64,000 bases of DNA from Buttiauxella noackiae ATCC 51607 (lineage in GTDB: Bacteria; Pseudomonadota; Gammaproteobacteria; Enterobacterales; Enterobacteriaceae), in NCBI RefSeq assembly GCF_001654865.1, contig NZ_LXEO01000014.1, positions 62,001 through 126,000 of the forward strand. The letters are read 5' to 3'. A program made the position numbers and the translations under genes. Below are positions 12,537-22,280 of the stretch, piece after piece. How positions within the stretch are numbered: the stretch's first letter is position 1; each line of letters opens with the position of its first letter. The notes beneath the pieces were generated by a model. The model was not told the DNA's origin. It saw nothing but the letters and a program-made list of their open reading frames with translations, and searched no databases.

Positions 12537-14063
12537 TTACTTGAGATGCGGGTAAATCCCAGGCCCAATAGGCAAGCCGACAAGATACCACGCCACCAGT
12601 AGTAGCAACCAGACACCCAAAAAGATGATGGGGTAAGGTAATACTAAAGAGTAATAAGTCCCCAATTTAGCCTCTGGCTTATAACGTTGCAGGAACCCCA
12701 GGAATAATGGAATAAACGGCGAAACGGGAGCTAATGGGATAACTGATGAATCTGCCACGCGGAACAGAATTTGCGCAAAAGCGGGATGGAAGCCCAGCAA
12801 CATAAACATTGGGACGAAGATAGGTGCCAGAATAGACCAGATAGCCGAACCGCTGGCAATAAACAGACACAGGAATGAAGAGAGCACAGCAAGGCCAAGA
12901 AATGCAGGAATACCATTGAGCCCTGAACCTTCCAGCACATCAGTCAAGCCGATCGCCATAAATTTACCCATGTTGCTCCAGTTGAACATGGCAACAAATT
13001 GCGCCAACGGGAACACCATCACGATAAAACCGGCCATCTCCTTCATGGGTTCAATCATTAGCTGTGGTAAATCTGCTTGCTTACTTATTTTTTTAGTCGC
13101 GATGCCATACGCCAGTGAAACGACGAAAAAGAACATGATAATCAATGGCACAATGCCACTAATAAAAGGCGAAGGGATGATGGTGCCTTTCACCGGGTCG
13201 CGCAACAAACTATGCTCTGGCACCAGCAGCAGGGCGACAATCGCGATAAATAACAGCGCAACAATACCCGTGACACGTAAACCAAAGCGCTGGACATCAT
13301 CGAGTTGTTGAAGTTTCTCGGTATGTTTGCCTTGCCAGGCACCTAAACGTGGCTCCACGATTTTATCGGTAATCAGCCCGCCGGTAATCGACAACACAAG
13401 CACTGACGTTGCCATAAAATACCAGTTATCAATCACGCTGACGTGCATCAACGGGTCAATAATATGAGCCGCTTCTGTACTGATACCCGATAGCAACACA
13501 TCGGTGGTGACAATCAACAAATTCGCTGTGAACCCACAACCGACGCCAGCAATCGCAGCCAATAGCCCCGCTACCGGATGGCGACCTACGGCAAGAAAAA
13601 TCAACGCGCCCATCGGCGGCATAATGACAACTGCTGCATCAGAAGCAACATGGCTAAAGAAGGCGATAAACAAAACCATGTAGCTGGCATAACGCGCGCT
13701 GACGTGTGATGCCATTTTCACCATCAGACTCGGTAACAGCCCAACGCGTTCAGCCAGACCGGCACCCAGTACCAGCGCCAGAATTGACCCAAGCGGCCCA
13801 AATCCACTGAAATTCTTAATCACGTTCGGCAAAAACCAGTGAACGCCTTCGGCACTCAGCAGGTTATTCACATGAACAAGACTCCCGTCAGCAGGGTTAC
13901 GAACACTCACGTTCAACACTGAAAGTACGGCTGTACTCACTGACAAAATGACAATCAAATAAACGAACAACAAAAAAGGATGGGGCACTTTGTTGCCAAT
14001 TTTTTCTACCAGGCCGTACAGCTTGCCAGAGCCGGAGTGCGTGGGTATGGAGGAAAGACTCAT
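12537..14063 (-). CDS. abgT: p-Aminobenzoyl-glutamate transporter AbgT
   Basis: The ATG at 14063, behind a GAGG ribosome site, gives 508 residues beginning MSLSSIPTHS, the same length as in E. coli; an upstream start would add 27 residues without family support. It is a multi-pass inner membrane protein of the AbgT family with conserved segments NVIKNFSGFGPLGSILALVL, GCGFTANLLIVTTDVLLSG and the C-terminal YLVGLPIGPGIYP. It imports p-aminobenzoyl-glutamate, a folate breakdown product. A REP-like hairpin lies in the gap to abgB. Confidence 0.97.
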   Translation of the reverse strand: MSLSSIPTHSGSGKLYGLVEKIGNKVPHPFLLFVYLIVILSVSTAVLSVLNVSVRNPADGSLVHVNNLLSAEGVHWFLPNVIKNFSGFGPLGSILALVLGAGLAERVGLLPSLMVKMASHVSARYASYMVLFIAFFSHVASDAAVVIMPPMGALIFLAVGRHPVAGLLAAIAGVGCGFTANLLIVTTDVLLSGISTEAAHIIDPLMHVSVIDNWYFMATSVLVLSITGGLITDKIVEPRLGAWQGKHTEKLQQLDDVQRFGLRVTGIVALLFIAIVALLLVPEHSLLRDPVKGTIIPSPFISGIVPLIIMFFFVVSLAYGIATKKISKQADLPQLMIEPMKEMAGFIVMVFPLAQFVAMFNWSNMGKFMAIGLTDVLEGSGLNGIPAFLGLAVLSSFLCLFIASGSAIWSILAPIFVPMFMLLGFHPAFAQILFRVADSSVIPLAPVSPFIPLFLGFLQRYKPEAKLGTYYSLVLPYPIIFLGVWLLLLVAWYLVGLPIGPGIYPHLK

Positions 14064-14116
14064 AGATGGGCCTCTATCGATTGCGATGTTTTTATTTATG
14101 GTTTTGTTGTGTGTCA

Positions 14117-14142
14117 GGTGGATAAGCAAAACGCCATCCACC
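14117..14142. repeat. REP-like hairpin between abgB and abgT
   Basis: GGTGGAT and ATCCACC arms flank a 12-base loop that includes AAGC and GCC. It belongs to the same 26-28 bp hairpin family found in other intergenic gaps of this window. Confidence 0.7.
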
Positions 14143-14212
14143 ATTTACACCGATTAAGACGGGTGGCGCTGCACATATCCGCCCTAAAAAACGATCAATC
14201 TATGGTTTGTGA

Positions 14213-15661
14213 TTATTTTAAAGGTGACGGTGTAACATTTTTTGGGATCGGACACTGATAAGGGCGCTCGGCGAGTTGTGCGTGCAACTCACTTTGGCAA
14301 GCTTCCAGTGTTTTTGGGTTGGTGAAGAGTTCCAGCGCGGTTGCCGCCATAATTTTACCCGCATGCAGCATACCTTTATGGGCGATGGAGGTACGTCCCT
14401 GGCTCACCAGTTGCCAGGTGTGTAACGGAGTGCCGACGGTAAAGCACGGGCTAAAACATTGGGCAACCGGCACTTTCCAGCTGACATCACCGACATCCGT
14501 TGAGCCAGGAAGAATTTTGTCATTTACGGCATACGGCGCAATTTCGTTAATTAACAAGGTCTCACGATGGCGACGAGCAAACGCTTTGCCCTCATCATTA
14601 GAGGTATTAGCGATGTTATTTAAGCTGTTTTGCAGATCATTGTCGGTCAATGTTGCCCGAATCTGTTTGGCAAAAGCCAGTTCCTCATCGCTCCATTGCG
14701 GCAGACCAATTGCCTGCAAAGCCTGATACATCACACCTTCAAGCTCGCGGTTAGGCAGGTAATTAGAACAGGCTTTATCAAAACGCACATTCACAGTGGT
14801 TTCAGTCATAAGCGCAGCCCCTTCGGCAACTTTATTGATGCGCTCATAAATATGCTGTGCCTGAGCCATTTCAGGAGCGCGAATCAAATAGAGTACTTCG
14901 GCCTGCGCTTGTACGACGTTTGGAGAAATACCTCCGGCATTGGTGATGGCGTAATGTACGCGCGCTTTTTCGATAATGTGTTCGTTAAGGAAGTTCGTGC
15001 CAGTCGTCATCAGCGTAACGGCATCGAGTGCACTGCGCCCAAGATGTGGCGAGTTTGCCGCGTGCGCCGCAATACCATTGAAGCGATATGCCACCTGGAT
15101 ATTTGCCAACGAACTGGTGCTGAAGATGCCGGCATACGCTTCCGGATGCCATGTCACCGCAGCATCAACGTCGTCAAATAAGCCTTCGCGCACCATAAAG
15201 GTTTTGCCAGAACCGCCTTCTTCACCGGGGCAACCGTAAAAGCGCACAGTTCCTCGGCCACCGTATTGCTCAAGCCAGTTTTTTACCGCCACCGCACCGG
15301 CAAATGCTGCCGTGCCGAGTAAATTGTGACCACATCCGTGGCCGTTCGCACCCTCAACCAATGGATTGGGTGAAACCTCCGCTGAACATTGGCTTAGTCC
15401 CGCCAGCGCATCATATTCACCCAGTAGAGCGATAACAGGATGGCCCGAGCCAAAACTTGCTACAAAAGCCGTTTCGATATTCCCGGCATTACGCGTAACG
15501 CTGAAACCCTCCGCCTCTAAAGCGCAAGCCAGGCGTTCAGCAGACCAGTGTTCTTCAAAACGAGTTTCCGGGTGATCCCAGATATCATCGGCAATGGCGG
15601 TAAACTCGCCACGTTTGGCTTCAATTGCATCATCAACAAACTGAAAAATCGAACTCATCAC
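14213..15661 (-). CDS. abgB: p-Aminobenzoyl-glutamate hydrolase subunit B AbgB
   Basis: This 482-residue peptidase M20 family protein matches E. coli AbgB through its whole length, including GENGHGCGHNLLG-type metal-binding residues (here GANGHGCGHNLLG), CPGEEGGSGKTFM and the C-terminal CPIPKNVTPSPLK. With AbgA it forms the hydrolase that splits p-aminobenzoyl-glutamate into p-aminobenzoate and glutamate. Its start codon overlaps the abgA stop (15658-15661), so the two are translationally coupled. Confidence 0.97.
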   Translation of the reverse strand: MMSSIFQFVDDAIEAKRGEFTAIADDIWDHPETRFEEHWSAERLACALEAEGFSVTRNAGNIETAFVASFGSGHPVIALLGEYDALAGLSQCSAEVSPNPLVEGANGHGCGHNLLGTAAFAGAVAVKNWLEQYGGRGTVRFYGCPGEEGGSGKTFMVREGLFDDVDAAVTWHPEAYAGIFSTSSLANIQVAYRFNGIAAHAANSPHLGRSALDAVTLMTTGTNFLNEHIIEKARVHYAITNAGGISPNVVQAQAEVLYLIRAPEMAQAQHIYERINKVAEGAALMTETTVNVRFDKACSNYLPNRELEGVMYQALQAIGLPQWSDEELAFAKQIRATLTDNDLQNSLNNIANTSNDEGKAFARRHRETLLINEIAPYAVNDKILPGSTDVGDVSWKVPVAQCFSPCFTVGTPLHTWQLVSQGRTSIAHKGMLHAGKIMAATALELFTNPKTLEACQSELHAQLAERPYQCPIPKNVTPSPLK

Positions 15662-16968
15662 ACACCTCGCTGCCAGGGGAAATTAAGGGCGAGGCGGGCC
15701 ATGGTATTCACGGCAACTTCCATCACCTTCTCATCGAAATCAAATTTCTCGTTATGGTGGCCGGCACTTAAGTGCGTACCGAAAACCATATAAGAGGCTT
15801 TGCCACCTTGTTCCTGAACCCGAGCCATCATCAAGGTAGCATCCTCAGAGCCGGTGGCACCTTTCACGGTATCGACAACTTGCGTAACACCGCTGACTTC
15901 ATCGGCCTGTTGGCGAATAAACGCCACCCATTCTGGTGATGGTTCACTGTTGGTCGCAGCGCCCATCAATTTCACTTCTGCTTCAATGCCATACATCGTG
16001 GCAATGCCACGAATAATCTCTTGAGCACGTTCAAACACGTAGTCGTTGATAACGTTGGTTTCACCACGGGTTTCTACTTTCAATAACGCCTGAGCTGGCA
16101 CCACATTGCGACCGCTACCGGCTTGAAGAACACCTACATTGACGCGAGATGCTCCAGCGCTATGAGGGGCAATGCTGTGCAGGGCTAGTGCAGTTTGAGC
16201 CGCGGCCAGCAGGGCATTACGGCCTTCTTCTGGTTTGCCGCCCGCATGCGCTGCAACCCCGGTAAATTGCACATCAAACTTAGTGGTCGCCATAAAATTA
16301 TCGCTGCCACACACCACGGTGCCGGAAGGGATGCCGGTACCGATGTGAATCGCCGTAAAGTAATCGATATTGTCGAGCGCACCGGCTGCGACCATGGCAC
16401 GCGCACCGCGTGTCCCTTCTTCAGCAGGCTGGAAAATCAGTTTAATGGTGCCGTTTAGCTGGTCTGAAAACTGTTGCAAAACGGTGGCGAGTCCAAGTCC
16501 AATAGCCGTATGCCCATCGTGACCGCAGGCATGCATCATTCCAGCATTACAGGATGCAAAACCTTCCGCAAACGGGCGATGCGAAGGCTGTTGCATCTCG
16601 CCCAAGTCCAGGGCATCCATATCTACGCGAAAAGCGATAGTTGGACCGGGACGGCCAGTTTCAAGCGTGGCGACAATCCCTGTAAATCCGCCGGAAAAAT
16701 GCTCTATCCACTGCGGCAGTGCCCCTTGTTCCAGCGCTCGTTGTTCTTCTCGTGCCAGTACTTCAGCCGATGGCAACCCCATACGGGCGGCGTCATCAAC
16801 CACATCGCGGCCTAAAGCCAGCTGATAACCTAATTGATGAAGTGTTTCGGCAACGTGAGTGGCAGTACGAAATTCCAGCCAGCCGGACTCGGCAAAGTGG
16901 TGAAAATCGCGCCGCCATTGCTGCATGCGTGGAGCCAGTTCATGTACTGCCAGTTCTGGTTGCTTCAT
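15658..16968 (-). CDS. abgA: p-Aminobenzoyl-glutamate hydrolase subunit A AbgA
   Basis: The start at 16968 (MKQPELAVHEL) gives 436 residues, equal to E. coli AbgA, and aligns the WRRDFHH segment at the same distance from the N-terminus; a Met seven codons upstream (16989) is possible. This is an M20 peptidase with HACGHDGHTAIGL, QPAEEGTRGARAM and the C-terminal AAGHHNEKFDFDE metal and dimer residues. It is first in the abgABT(-ogt) operon and divergent from its regulator abgR. Confidence 0.96.
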   Translation of the reverse strand: MKQPELAVHELAPRMQQWRRDFHHFAESGWLEFRTATHVAETLHQLGYQLALGRDVVDDAARMGLPSAEVLAREEQRALEQGALPQWIEHFSGGFTGIVATLETGRPGPTIAFRVDMDALDLGEMQQPSHRPFAEGFASCNAGMMHACGHDGHTAIGLGLATVLQQFSDQLNGTIKLIFQPAEEGTRGARAMVAAGALDNIDYFTAIHIGTGIPSGTVVCGSDNFMATTKFDVQFTGVAAHAGGKPEEGRNALLAAAQTALALHSIAPHSAGASRVNVGVLQAGSGRNVVPAQALLKVETRGETNVINDYVFERAQEIIRGIATMYGIEAEVKLMGAATNSEPSPEWVAFIRQQADEVSGVTQVVDTVKGATGSEDATLMMARVQEQGGKASYMVFGTHLSAGHHNEKFDFDEKVMEVAVNTMARLALNFPWQRGV

Positions 16969-17144
16969 ATCCCATCCCGTCATAAGCATCTTCTGTGATC
17001 AAGTTCACGCTGTGATAGTTTTTACTTATCACCCAGCGATTTTTGGAAGTTTTCGCCGTACCTGGATTACCCTGGCATAAGAGATTGAATTACAGTAGAT
17101 GACAAAATCTTTCAGCTGATAGCTATTGGTTATCAGGAGGCCAT

Positions 17145-18041
17145 GTGACTTTTCAGGTTAAGCTCCATCAGATCCGCGCATTCGTGGCTGTCACGCAAAA
17201 TGGCAGTATTCGCGGAGCCAGTCGGGCGTTAAATCTTTCGCAGCCCGCGCTCACAAAATCGATTAAAGAATTAGAAGAGGGAATGTCCGCACGTTTGTTT
17301 ATCCGACGTAGCCAGGGCGTGGCGTTAACCGAATGCGGTGAAAGTTTTTACCAGCACGCGCGTTTGATTCTGGAAGAGTTAAGAGCTGCCCAGGAAGATA
17401 TCTTGCAACGCCAGGGGCAACTGGCTGGGCAAATTAATATTGGTCTTGGGGCCAGTGTTTCGCGCACCTTAATGCCGCCCGTTATCACCGCGTTTCATCA
17501 AAAACACCCACAAGTTAAAGTCCGTATTATGGAAGGACAGCTGGTGTCGATGATTAACTCGCTGCGGCAAGGGGAGCTGGATTTCACTATCAATACTTAT
17601 TATCAGGGGCCTTATGATCAGGAATTTACCTTTGAACGGTTGTTTGAAAAACCGTTTGCGGTGTTTGCCCGAGAGGACCATCCAGCAACCAATGCCACAA
17701 CCTTAAAAGAGTTACTGCACTACAACTGGACGTTGCCAACGCCACGCGGCAGCTACTACAAACAACTGGAAGAGCTATTTCAAAAGCGTTCAGAAATTCC
17801 TAATATCAGTGTGTTCTGCGAAACCTTTTCAGCCTGTATTAGCCTGGTAGCGCAGAGTGATTTTCTGAGTATTTTACCTGCTGAATTAGGACACGACCCG
17901 CTGTTAGCCCATAGGTTGAAGCAAATTAACATCATCGAAACACTGCCCAATGCCACCTATTATCTGATTCAACGGCGAGATGTGACCCAGGCGCCACTCA
18001 CTACTGCGCTTATCAACCAATTTCGTCGCGAATGCCGTTAA
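17145..18041 (+). CDS. abgR: LysR-type regulator AbgR
   Basis: This 298-residue LysR protein has an N-terminal helix-turn-helix (QIRAFVAVTQNGSIRGASRALNL region) and a substrate-binding domain with RIMEGQLVSMINSLRQGELD, matching E. coli AbgR. The start is GTG at 17145, close behind the AGGAGG site at 17136-17141. An ATG two bases earlier is out of frame and is followed directly by TGA. It is divergent from abgABT, which it is expected to control. Confidence 0.95.
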   Translation: MTFQVKLHQIRAFVAVTQNGSIRGASRALNLSQPALTKSIKELEEGMSARLFIRRSQGVALTECGESFYQHARLILEELRAAQEDILQRQGQLAGQINIGLGASVSRTLMPPVITAFHQKHPQVKVRIMEGQLVSMINSLRQGELDFTINTYYQGPYDQEFTFERLFEKPFAVFAREDHPATNATTLKELLHYNWTLPTPRGSYYKQLEELFQKRSEIPNISVFCETFSACISLVAQSDFLSILPAELGHDPLLAHRLKQINIIETLPNATYYLIQRRDVTQAPLTTALINQFRRECR

Positions 18042-18108
18042 TAGGGCATTGAGCCTCGGTTCATCGGCGGCTATAGTGACTTCAGAATTAAGACTGGAGG
18101 ATTTGCAC

Positions 18109-18672
18109 ATGAACCTTGACGAAAAATCGCTGTTTCTGGACGCCATGGATGACGTCAAGCCGCTGAAAAACTGTAACAGCAGCCAGTGGTTGAAACCGGT
18201 GAAGGAGAAGGTGGTGCAAAAGCTCGATACTGTTCAGTTAGATAACTTTCTGACCACCGGTTTTCTGGAAATTATTCCGCTCGACACGTTGCTTGAATTT
18301 AAGCGTGAGGGGCTGCAAACCGGGGTGCTCGATAAGCTGCGACAAGGGAAATACAAACAGGAAGCAAGTCTTAACCTCATCCGCCAACCCGTTGAACAAT
18401 GCCGCCAGATGCTTTTCGCCTACATCCAGGAAGCCAAAAAAGATGGCCTGCGTAATTTGCTGATCGTTCATGGCAAAGGGCGCGAAGATAAATCACATGC
18501 CAATGTTGTGCGCAGTTATGTCGCTCGTTGGCTGGCGGAATTTGACGAGGTACAGGCGTTTTGCAGCGCGATGCCGCACCACGGCGGCAGTGGGGCTTGC
18601 TACGTGGCGCTCAAAAAATCCGACCAGGCGAAAGTGGAAAACTGGGAGCGCCACGCAAAACACAGCCGCTAA
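18109..18672 (+). CDS. smrA: Smr-domain protein SmrA (DNA endonuclease)
   Basis: The ATG at 18109, behind TGGAGG, gives 187 residues as in E. coli SmrA (YdaL). The C-terminal Smr domain (about 85-175) shows LDNFLTTG before it and HGKGREDKSHANVVRSYVAR and HHGGSGACYVAL within it. Smr proteins are nucleases; E. coli SmrA has nicking endonuclease activity. The gap to abgR is only 67 bp, so the McaS small RNA found here in E. coli is absent. Confidence 0.95.
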   Translation: MNLDEKSLFLDAMDDVKPLKNCNSSQWLKPVKEKVVQKLDTVQLDNFLTTGFLEIIPLDTLLEFKREGLQTGVLDKLRQGKYKQEASLNLIRQPVEQCRQMLFAYIQEAKKDGLRNLLIVHGKGREDKSHANVVRSYVARWLAEFDEVQAFCSAMPHHGGSGACYVALKKSDQAKVENWERHAKHSR

Positions 18673-18692
18673 CCCACACGTCAGCCGTGTAG

Positions 18693-18718
18693 GTCGGATA
18701 AGCGTAGCGCCATCCGAC
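18693..18718. repeat. REP-like hairpin after smrA
   Basis: GTCGGAT and ATCCGAC arms flank the loop AAGCGTAGCGCC, between the converging smrA and pcaR genes. It is a member of the hairpin family of this genome. Confidence 0.75.
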
Positions 18719-18731
18719 GTTTCCGACCTGC

Positions 18732-19538
18732 CTATTTCAACAACAGCGACAACTCCTGCGCCGCTTCCTGCAACTTAGGCAGTACACGGTTAAGCAATTC
18801 TTGTGCGGAAACCTGCCCGGCATGAACACCAACGTTAAGTGCTGCAACCACCGTTCCTTCTGGGTTGACCAGGGGAACGGCTATCGAACGCAACCCCATC
18901 TCCAGTTCCTGATCGTTAAGCGCGTAACCTTGCTGGCGCACGCGTTTTAACTCTTCGCGAAGTTTGCTCACCGAATCCACAGTCTGCGGTGTGTAACGAA
19001 TCATAGTGATGCGACCTAAGAAATCGTTGAGCTGTTCTTCTGGCAAATAACTCAGTAATACGCGGCCCATGGATGTTGACCACGCGGGCAGGCGGCTGCC
19101 GATATCCAAATCAATGGTCATGATGCGCGAGCTGGAAGCGCGGGCGATATACAGAATATCGTCGCCATCTAACGTGGCGATTGAACAGGACTCGTTGAGC
19201 ATCTCACTCAGATGCTTGAGCACCGGTTGCGTGGATTTCGCCAGTGGCGTAGAGGCCAGATAAGCATGGCCCAGCGATAAAATTCTGGGGCGCAATTGGT
19301 AGTATTTACCGTCTTCGGCGTAGACAAAACCAAGCTTGCCCAGAGTGTACAAACAGCGTCGCACCGCCGCGCGGGGAATCCCGGTCTTCTGGCTAATTTG
19401 TGAAATAGACATTTGTCGCCGCTGTGGGGTGAATGCCTGAATCACTTCTAATCCGCGAGCCAGAGATGCCATAAAATTCGGGTCGCCTTTAAAGGGATCG
19501 ACTTCCCCAGTCGTTACTTCATCACGTTCAATTTCCAT
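18732..19538 (-). CDS. pcaR: IclR-family regulator PcaR of beta-ketoadipate genes
   Basis: This 268-residue protein has an N-terminal IclR winged helix (about 28-85, LARGLEVIQAF and ISQISQKTGIPRAAVRRCLYTL) and an effector domain (about 100-265) with the family end RSIAVPLVNPEGTVVAALNV. It matches PcaR/PcaU-type activators that respond to beta-ketoadipate. It is divergent from pcaIJFBDC, with a 170-bp gap that contains an exact copy of the Pseudomonas putida PcaR operator. A GAGGAG ribosome site precedes the ATG. Confidence 0.93.
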   Translation of the reverse strand: MEIERDEVTTGEVDPFKGDPNFMASLARGLEVIQAFTPQRRQMSISQISQKTGIPRAAVRRCLYTLGKLGFVYAEDGKYYQLRPRILSLGHAYLASTPLAKSTQPVLKHLSEMLNESCSIATLDGDDILYIARASSSRIMTIDLDIGSRLPAWSTSMGRVLLSYLPEEQLNDFLGRITMIRYTPQTVDSVSKLREELKRVRQQGYALNDQELEMGLRSIAVPLVNPEGTVVAALNVGVHAGQVSAQELLNRVLPKLQEAAQELSLLLK

Positions 19539-19593
19539 TCTGTTCTCCTCAAATTTCGCCGCTGATCACACTCTGAAAACAAAGATACATGAT

Positions 19594-19627
19594 GTTCGAT
19601 AATCGCACCATATTTCGATTATCGCCC
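19594..19627. promoter_or_regulatory. PcaR operator array in the pcaR-pcaI gap
   Basis: GTTCGATAATCGCAC at 19594-19608 is identical to the 15-bp PcaR consensus I recall from P. putida. A second copy, TTTCGATTATCGCCC (19613-19627), matches at 12 of 15 positions at a 19-bp step. Weaker copies follow at 19659-19673 (11 of 15) and 19678-19692 (10 of 15). In P. putida such sites overlap the -35 and -10 elements. Confidence 0.8.
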
Positions 19628-19708
19628 TTGACCAGCTTCGTTAACGGGGTCACATTTTGTTCGAACAACGCAAACTTGTGCGAATGACGCACACCAAGGA
19701 GCAGAGTG

Positions 19709-20392
19709 ATGATCAACAAAAGTGTGGCTTCGCTTGAAGAAGCGGTTGACGGAATTTTCGACGGAGCCACCATCATGATTGGTGGCTTCGGAACCGCAGG
19801 GCAACCCACCCATCTTATTGATGCCTTGATTGAGCAGGGCGCTTGTGACCTGACGATTATCAATAACAACGCAGGAAACGGGGAAGTGGGGCTAGCGGCA
19901 CTTTTGAAAGCCGGACGCGTGCGAAAAATGGTCTGCTCATTCCCACGCCAGGTGGATTCGCAAATTTTTGATGACCTGTATCGCCGCGGTAAAGTCGAGC
20001 TGGAACTGGTGCCACAAGGCAACCTTGCAGCCCGCATTCAGGCTGCGGGTTCAGGTTTAGGGGCGGTATTCACGCCCACCGGTTTCGGTACGCCACTGGC
20101 AGACGGCAAAGAAACACGCGAAATCGATGGCCGCCAGTACGTGCTGGAATATCCGCTAAAAGCTGATTTTGCATTAATCAAAGCGTATGAAGGTGACCGC
20201 TGGGGAAACCTGGTGTACCGCAAAGCGGCACGTAACTTTGGGCCAATCATGGCGACCGCCGCGACCGTAACCATCGCCGAAGTCAGCCGCGTGGTGCCAT
20301 TAGGTGAGCTCGACCCAGAAAATATCGTCACGCCGGGCATTTTTGTTCAGCGTCTGGTCGCAGTCGAAAACTCACTGGCGCAAAGTGCATAA
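19709..20392 (+). CDS. pcaI: 3-Oxoadipate CoA-transferase subunit A PcaI
   Basis: The ATG at 19709 (MINKSVASLEE) gives 227 residues and fits the family start; a GTG three bases earlier is in frame. It carries the CoA-binding GGFGTAGQP segment and NNNAGNGEVGLAALL, and matches PcaI proteins through RWGNLVYRKAARNFGPIMA. With PcaJ it moves CoA from succinyl-CoA to beta-ketoadipate. It is first in the operon pcaIJFBDC. Confidence 0.96.
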   Translation: MINKSVASLEEAVDGIFDGATIMIGGFGTAGQPTHLIDALIEQGACDLTIINNNAGNGEVGLAALLKAGRVRKMVCSFPRQVDSQIFDDLYRRGKVELELVPQGNLAARIQAAGSGLGAVFTPTGFGTPLADGKETREIDGRQYVLEYPLKADFALIKAYEGDRWGNLVYRKAARNFGPIMATAATVTIAEVSRVVPLGELDPENIVTPGIFVQRLVAVENSLAQSA

Positions 20393-20402
20393 GGAGCCCA
20401 AA

Positions 20403-21059
20403 GTGAAAAAATTAACCCGTGATGAAATGGCACAACGTGTCGCTCGTGATATCCCCGAAGGTGCTTACGTTAATCTTGGCATCGGTTTGCCAACGCGCAT
20501 CGCTAACTACCTTCCGGCGGATAAAGAGATCTTCCTGCATAGCGAAAACGGCTTGTTGGGCATGGGGCCAAAACCCGTAGAAGGCGAAGAAGACCCTGAG
20601 CTAATAAATGCCGGAAAAGAGTTTGTCACCTTGTTGACCGGTGGCTGCTTTTTCCACCACGGCGACTCTTTTGCCATGATGCGTGGCGGCCATCTTGATA
20701 TCTGTGTTTTGGGTGCTTATCAGGTTTCCGCAACGGGTGATCTCGCTAACTGGAGCACTGGCGCACCGGACTCCATCCCGGCGGTGGGGGGAGCAATGGA
20801 CTTAGCCATCGGCGCTCGCCAGGTCTTTGTGATGATGGACCACCTGACGCGCGACGGCGAATGCAAGCTGGTGGAAACCTGTACCTATCCGCTAACTGGA
20901 ATCGGCTGCGTCAGCCGCATCTACACCGACCTCGCGGTGATTGATATCACTGAAAAAGGCCCGGTAGTGCGCGAAATCTTTAATGGCCTCTCTTTTGAAG
21001 AACTACAACGTATTACCCCGGTCACACTTGGCTTCGAACAACTGGCAGAAAGCGCGTAA
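20403..21059 (+). CDS. pcaJ: 3-Oxoadipate CoA-transferase subunit B PcaJ
   Basis: The start chosen is GTG at 20403, behind AAGGAG and 10 bp after pcaI; a longer frame beginning inside pcaI has no family support. The 218-residue product has the catalytic Glu in LHSENGLLGMG (Glu48), the GGCFFHHGDSFAMMRGGHLD segment and the C-terminal TPVTLGFEQL. It forms the heteromeric transferase with PcaI. Confidence 0.95.
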   Translation: MKKLTRDEMAQRVARDIPEGAYVNLGIGLPTRIANYLPADKEIFLHSENGLLGMGPKPVEGEEDPELINAGKEFVTLLTGGCFFHHGDSFAMMRGGHLDICVLGAYQVSATGDLANWSTGAPDSIPAVGGAMDLAIGARQVFVMMDHLTRDGECKLVETCTYPLTGIGCVSRIYTDLAVIDITEKGPVVREIFNGLSFEELQRITPVTLGFEQLAESA

Positions 21060-21065
21060 GGAACT

Positions 21066-22271
21066 ATGATGAATCAAGCATTTATCTGTGATGGAGTGCG
21101 TACTCCGTTCGGCCGTTTTGGTGGCACACTGTCCACTGTTCGTAGCGATGATTTAGCCGCACTGCCGCTGAAAGCCCTCATCGCACGCCACCCAAATCTC
21201 GACTGGTCGGCGATTGATGATGTGATTTTCGGCTGTGCAAACCAGGCGGGGGAAGATAACCGCAACGTAGCGCGTATGGCGCTGTTGCTGGCTGGAATGC
21301 CGGAAACTGTTCCGGGCAGCACCATCAACCGTTTGTGTGGTTCAAGCCTTGATGCGCTGGGGGTTGCGGCAAGGGCTATCAAAAGCGGTGAAACGCAGCT
21401 AATGATTGCCGGTGGCGTAGAAAGCATGTCGCGTGCACCGTTTGTGATGGGCAAAGCGGAAAGTGCCTTTAGCCGCAATATGAAAATGGAAGACACCACC
21501 ATTGGCTGGCGTTTTATCAACCCGCTAATGAAAGCGCAGTATGGTGTTGATGCAATGCCAGAAACGGCAGAAAACGTGGCGACTGACTTTAATATTAACC
21601 GTGAGGATCAGGACTCCTTTGCCTTACGTAGTCAGTTACGCACCGCTCGAGCCCAGGAAATGGGTATTTTTAATGATGAGCTCATTCCCGTTTCCATCGC
21701 CCAGCGCAAAGGCGAAGCGCTCCTGTTTACCCGCGACGAACATCCGCGTTCTACGTCCATTGAGTCGTTGGCAAAGCTTAAAGGCGTGGTGCGTGCAGAG
21801 GGCACCGTTACAGCCGGGAACGCATCGGGTGTTAATGACGGTGCATGCGCTTTGCTGCTCGCCAGCGAACAGGCGCTCAACACTCACGGTTTGCAGCCGC
21901 TGGCGCGTGTCGTCGGCGTGGCAACCGCAGGCGTTGCGCCACGGATTATGGGCTTTGGCCCGGCTCCGGCAGTGCGCAAAGTGCTGGCGCAAACTGGGTT
22001 AACGCTCGCACAGATGGATGTGATTGAATTAAATGAAGCCTTTGCCGCACAGGCACTGGCGGTGATGCGCGACCTTGGCCTGCCGGATGACGCAGAGCAT
22101 GTGAATCCTAACGGCGGCGCCATTGCGCTTGGGCATCCGCTTGGAGCATCCGGTGGGCGTCTGGCTATGACTGCCGCGTATCAACTCAAGCGCAGCGGCG
22201 GGCGTTACGCGCTTTGTACCATGTGTATTGGTGTTGGTCAGGGGATTGCACTGATTATTGAACGCGTTTAA
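21066..22271 (+). CDS. pcaF: 3-Oxoadipyl-CoA thiolase PcaF
   Basis: This 401-residue thiolase cleaves beta-ketoadipyl-CoA to succinyl-CoA and acetyl-CoA. The acyl-accepting Cys91 lies in [14 protein letters not shown], and the C-terminal residues are in [19 protein letters not shown] and [13 protein letters not shown]. Two ATGs stand in a row; the second (21069) has better spacing from AAGGA, and both give nearly the same protein. It begins 6 bp after pcaJ. Confidence 0.97.
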   Translation: MMNQAFICDGVRTPFGRFGGTLSTVRSDDLAALPLKALIARHPNLDWSAIDDVIFGCANQAGEDNRNVARMALLLAGMPETVPGSTINRLCGSSLDALGVAARAIKSGETQLMIAGGVESMSRAPFVMGKAESAFSRNMKMEDTTIGWRFINPLMKAQYGVDAMPETAENVATDFNINREDQDSFALRSQLRTARAQEMGIFNDELIPVSIAQRKGEALLFTRDEHPRSTSIESLAKLKGVVRAEGTVTAGNASGVNDGACALLLASEQALNTHGLQPLARVVGVATAGVAPRIMGFGPAPAVRKVLAQTGLTLAQMDVIELNEAFAAQALAVMRDLGLPDDAEHVNPNGGAIALGHPLGASGGRLAMTAAYQLKRSGGRYALCTMCIGVGQGIALIIERV

Positions 22272-22280
22272 GGAGCTGGC

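Noticed and set aside
18042-18108. McaS small RNA locus between abgR and smrA, as in E. coli
   Set aside because: The gap is only 67 bp and has no terminator hairpin, too short for the roughly 95-nt McaS.
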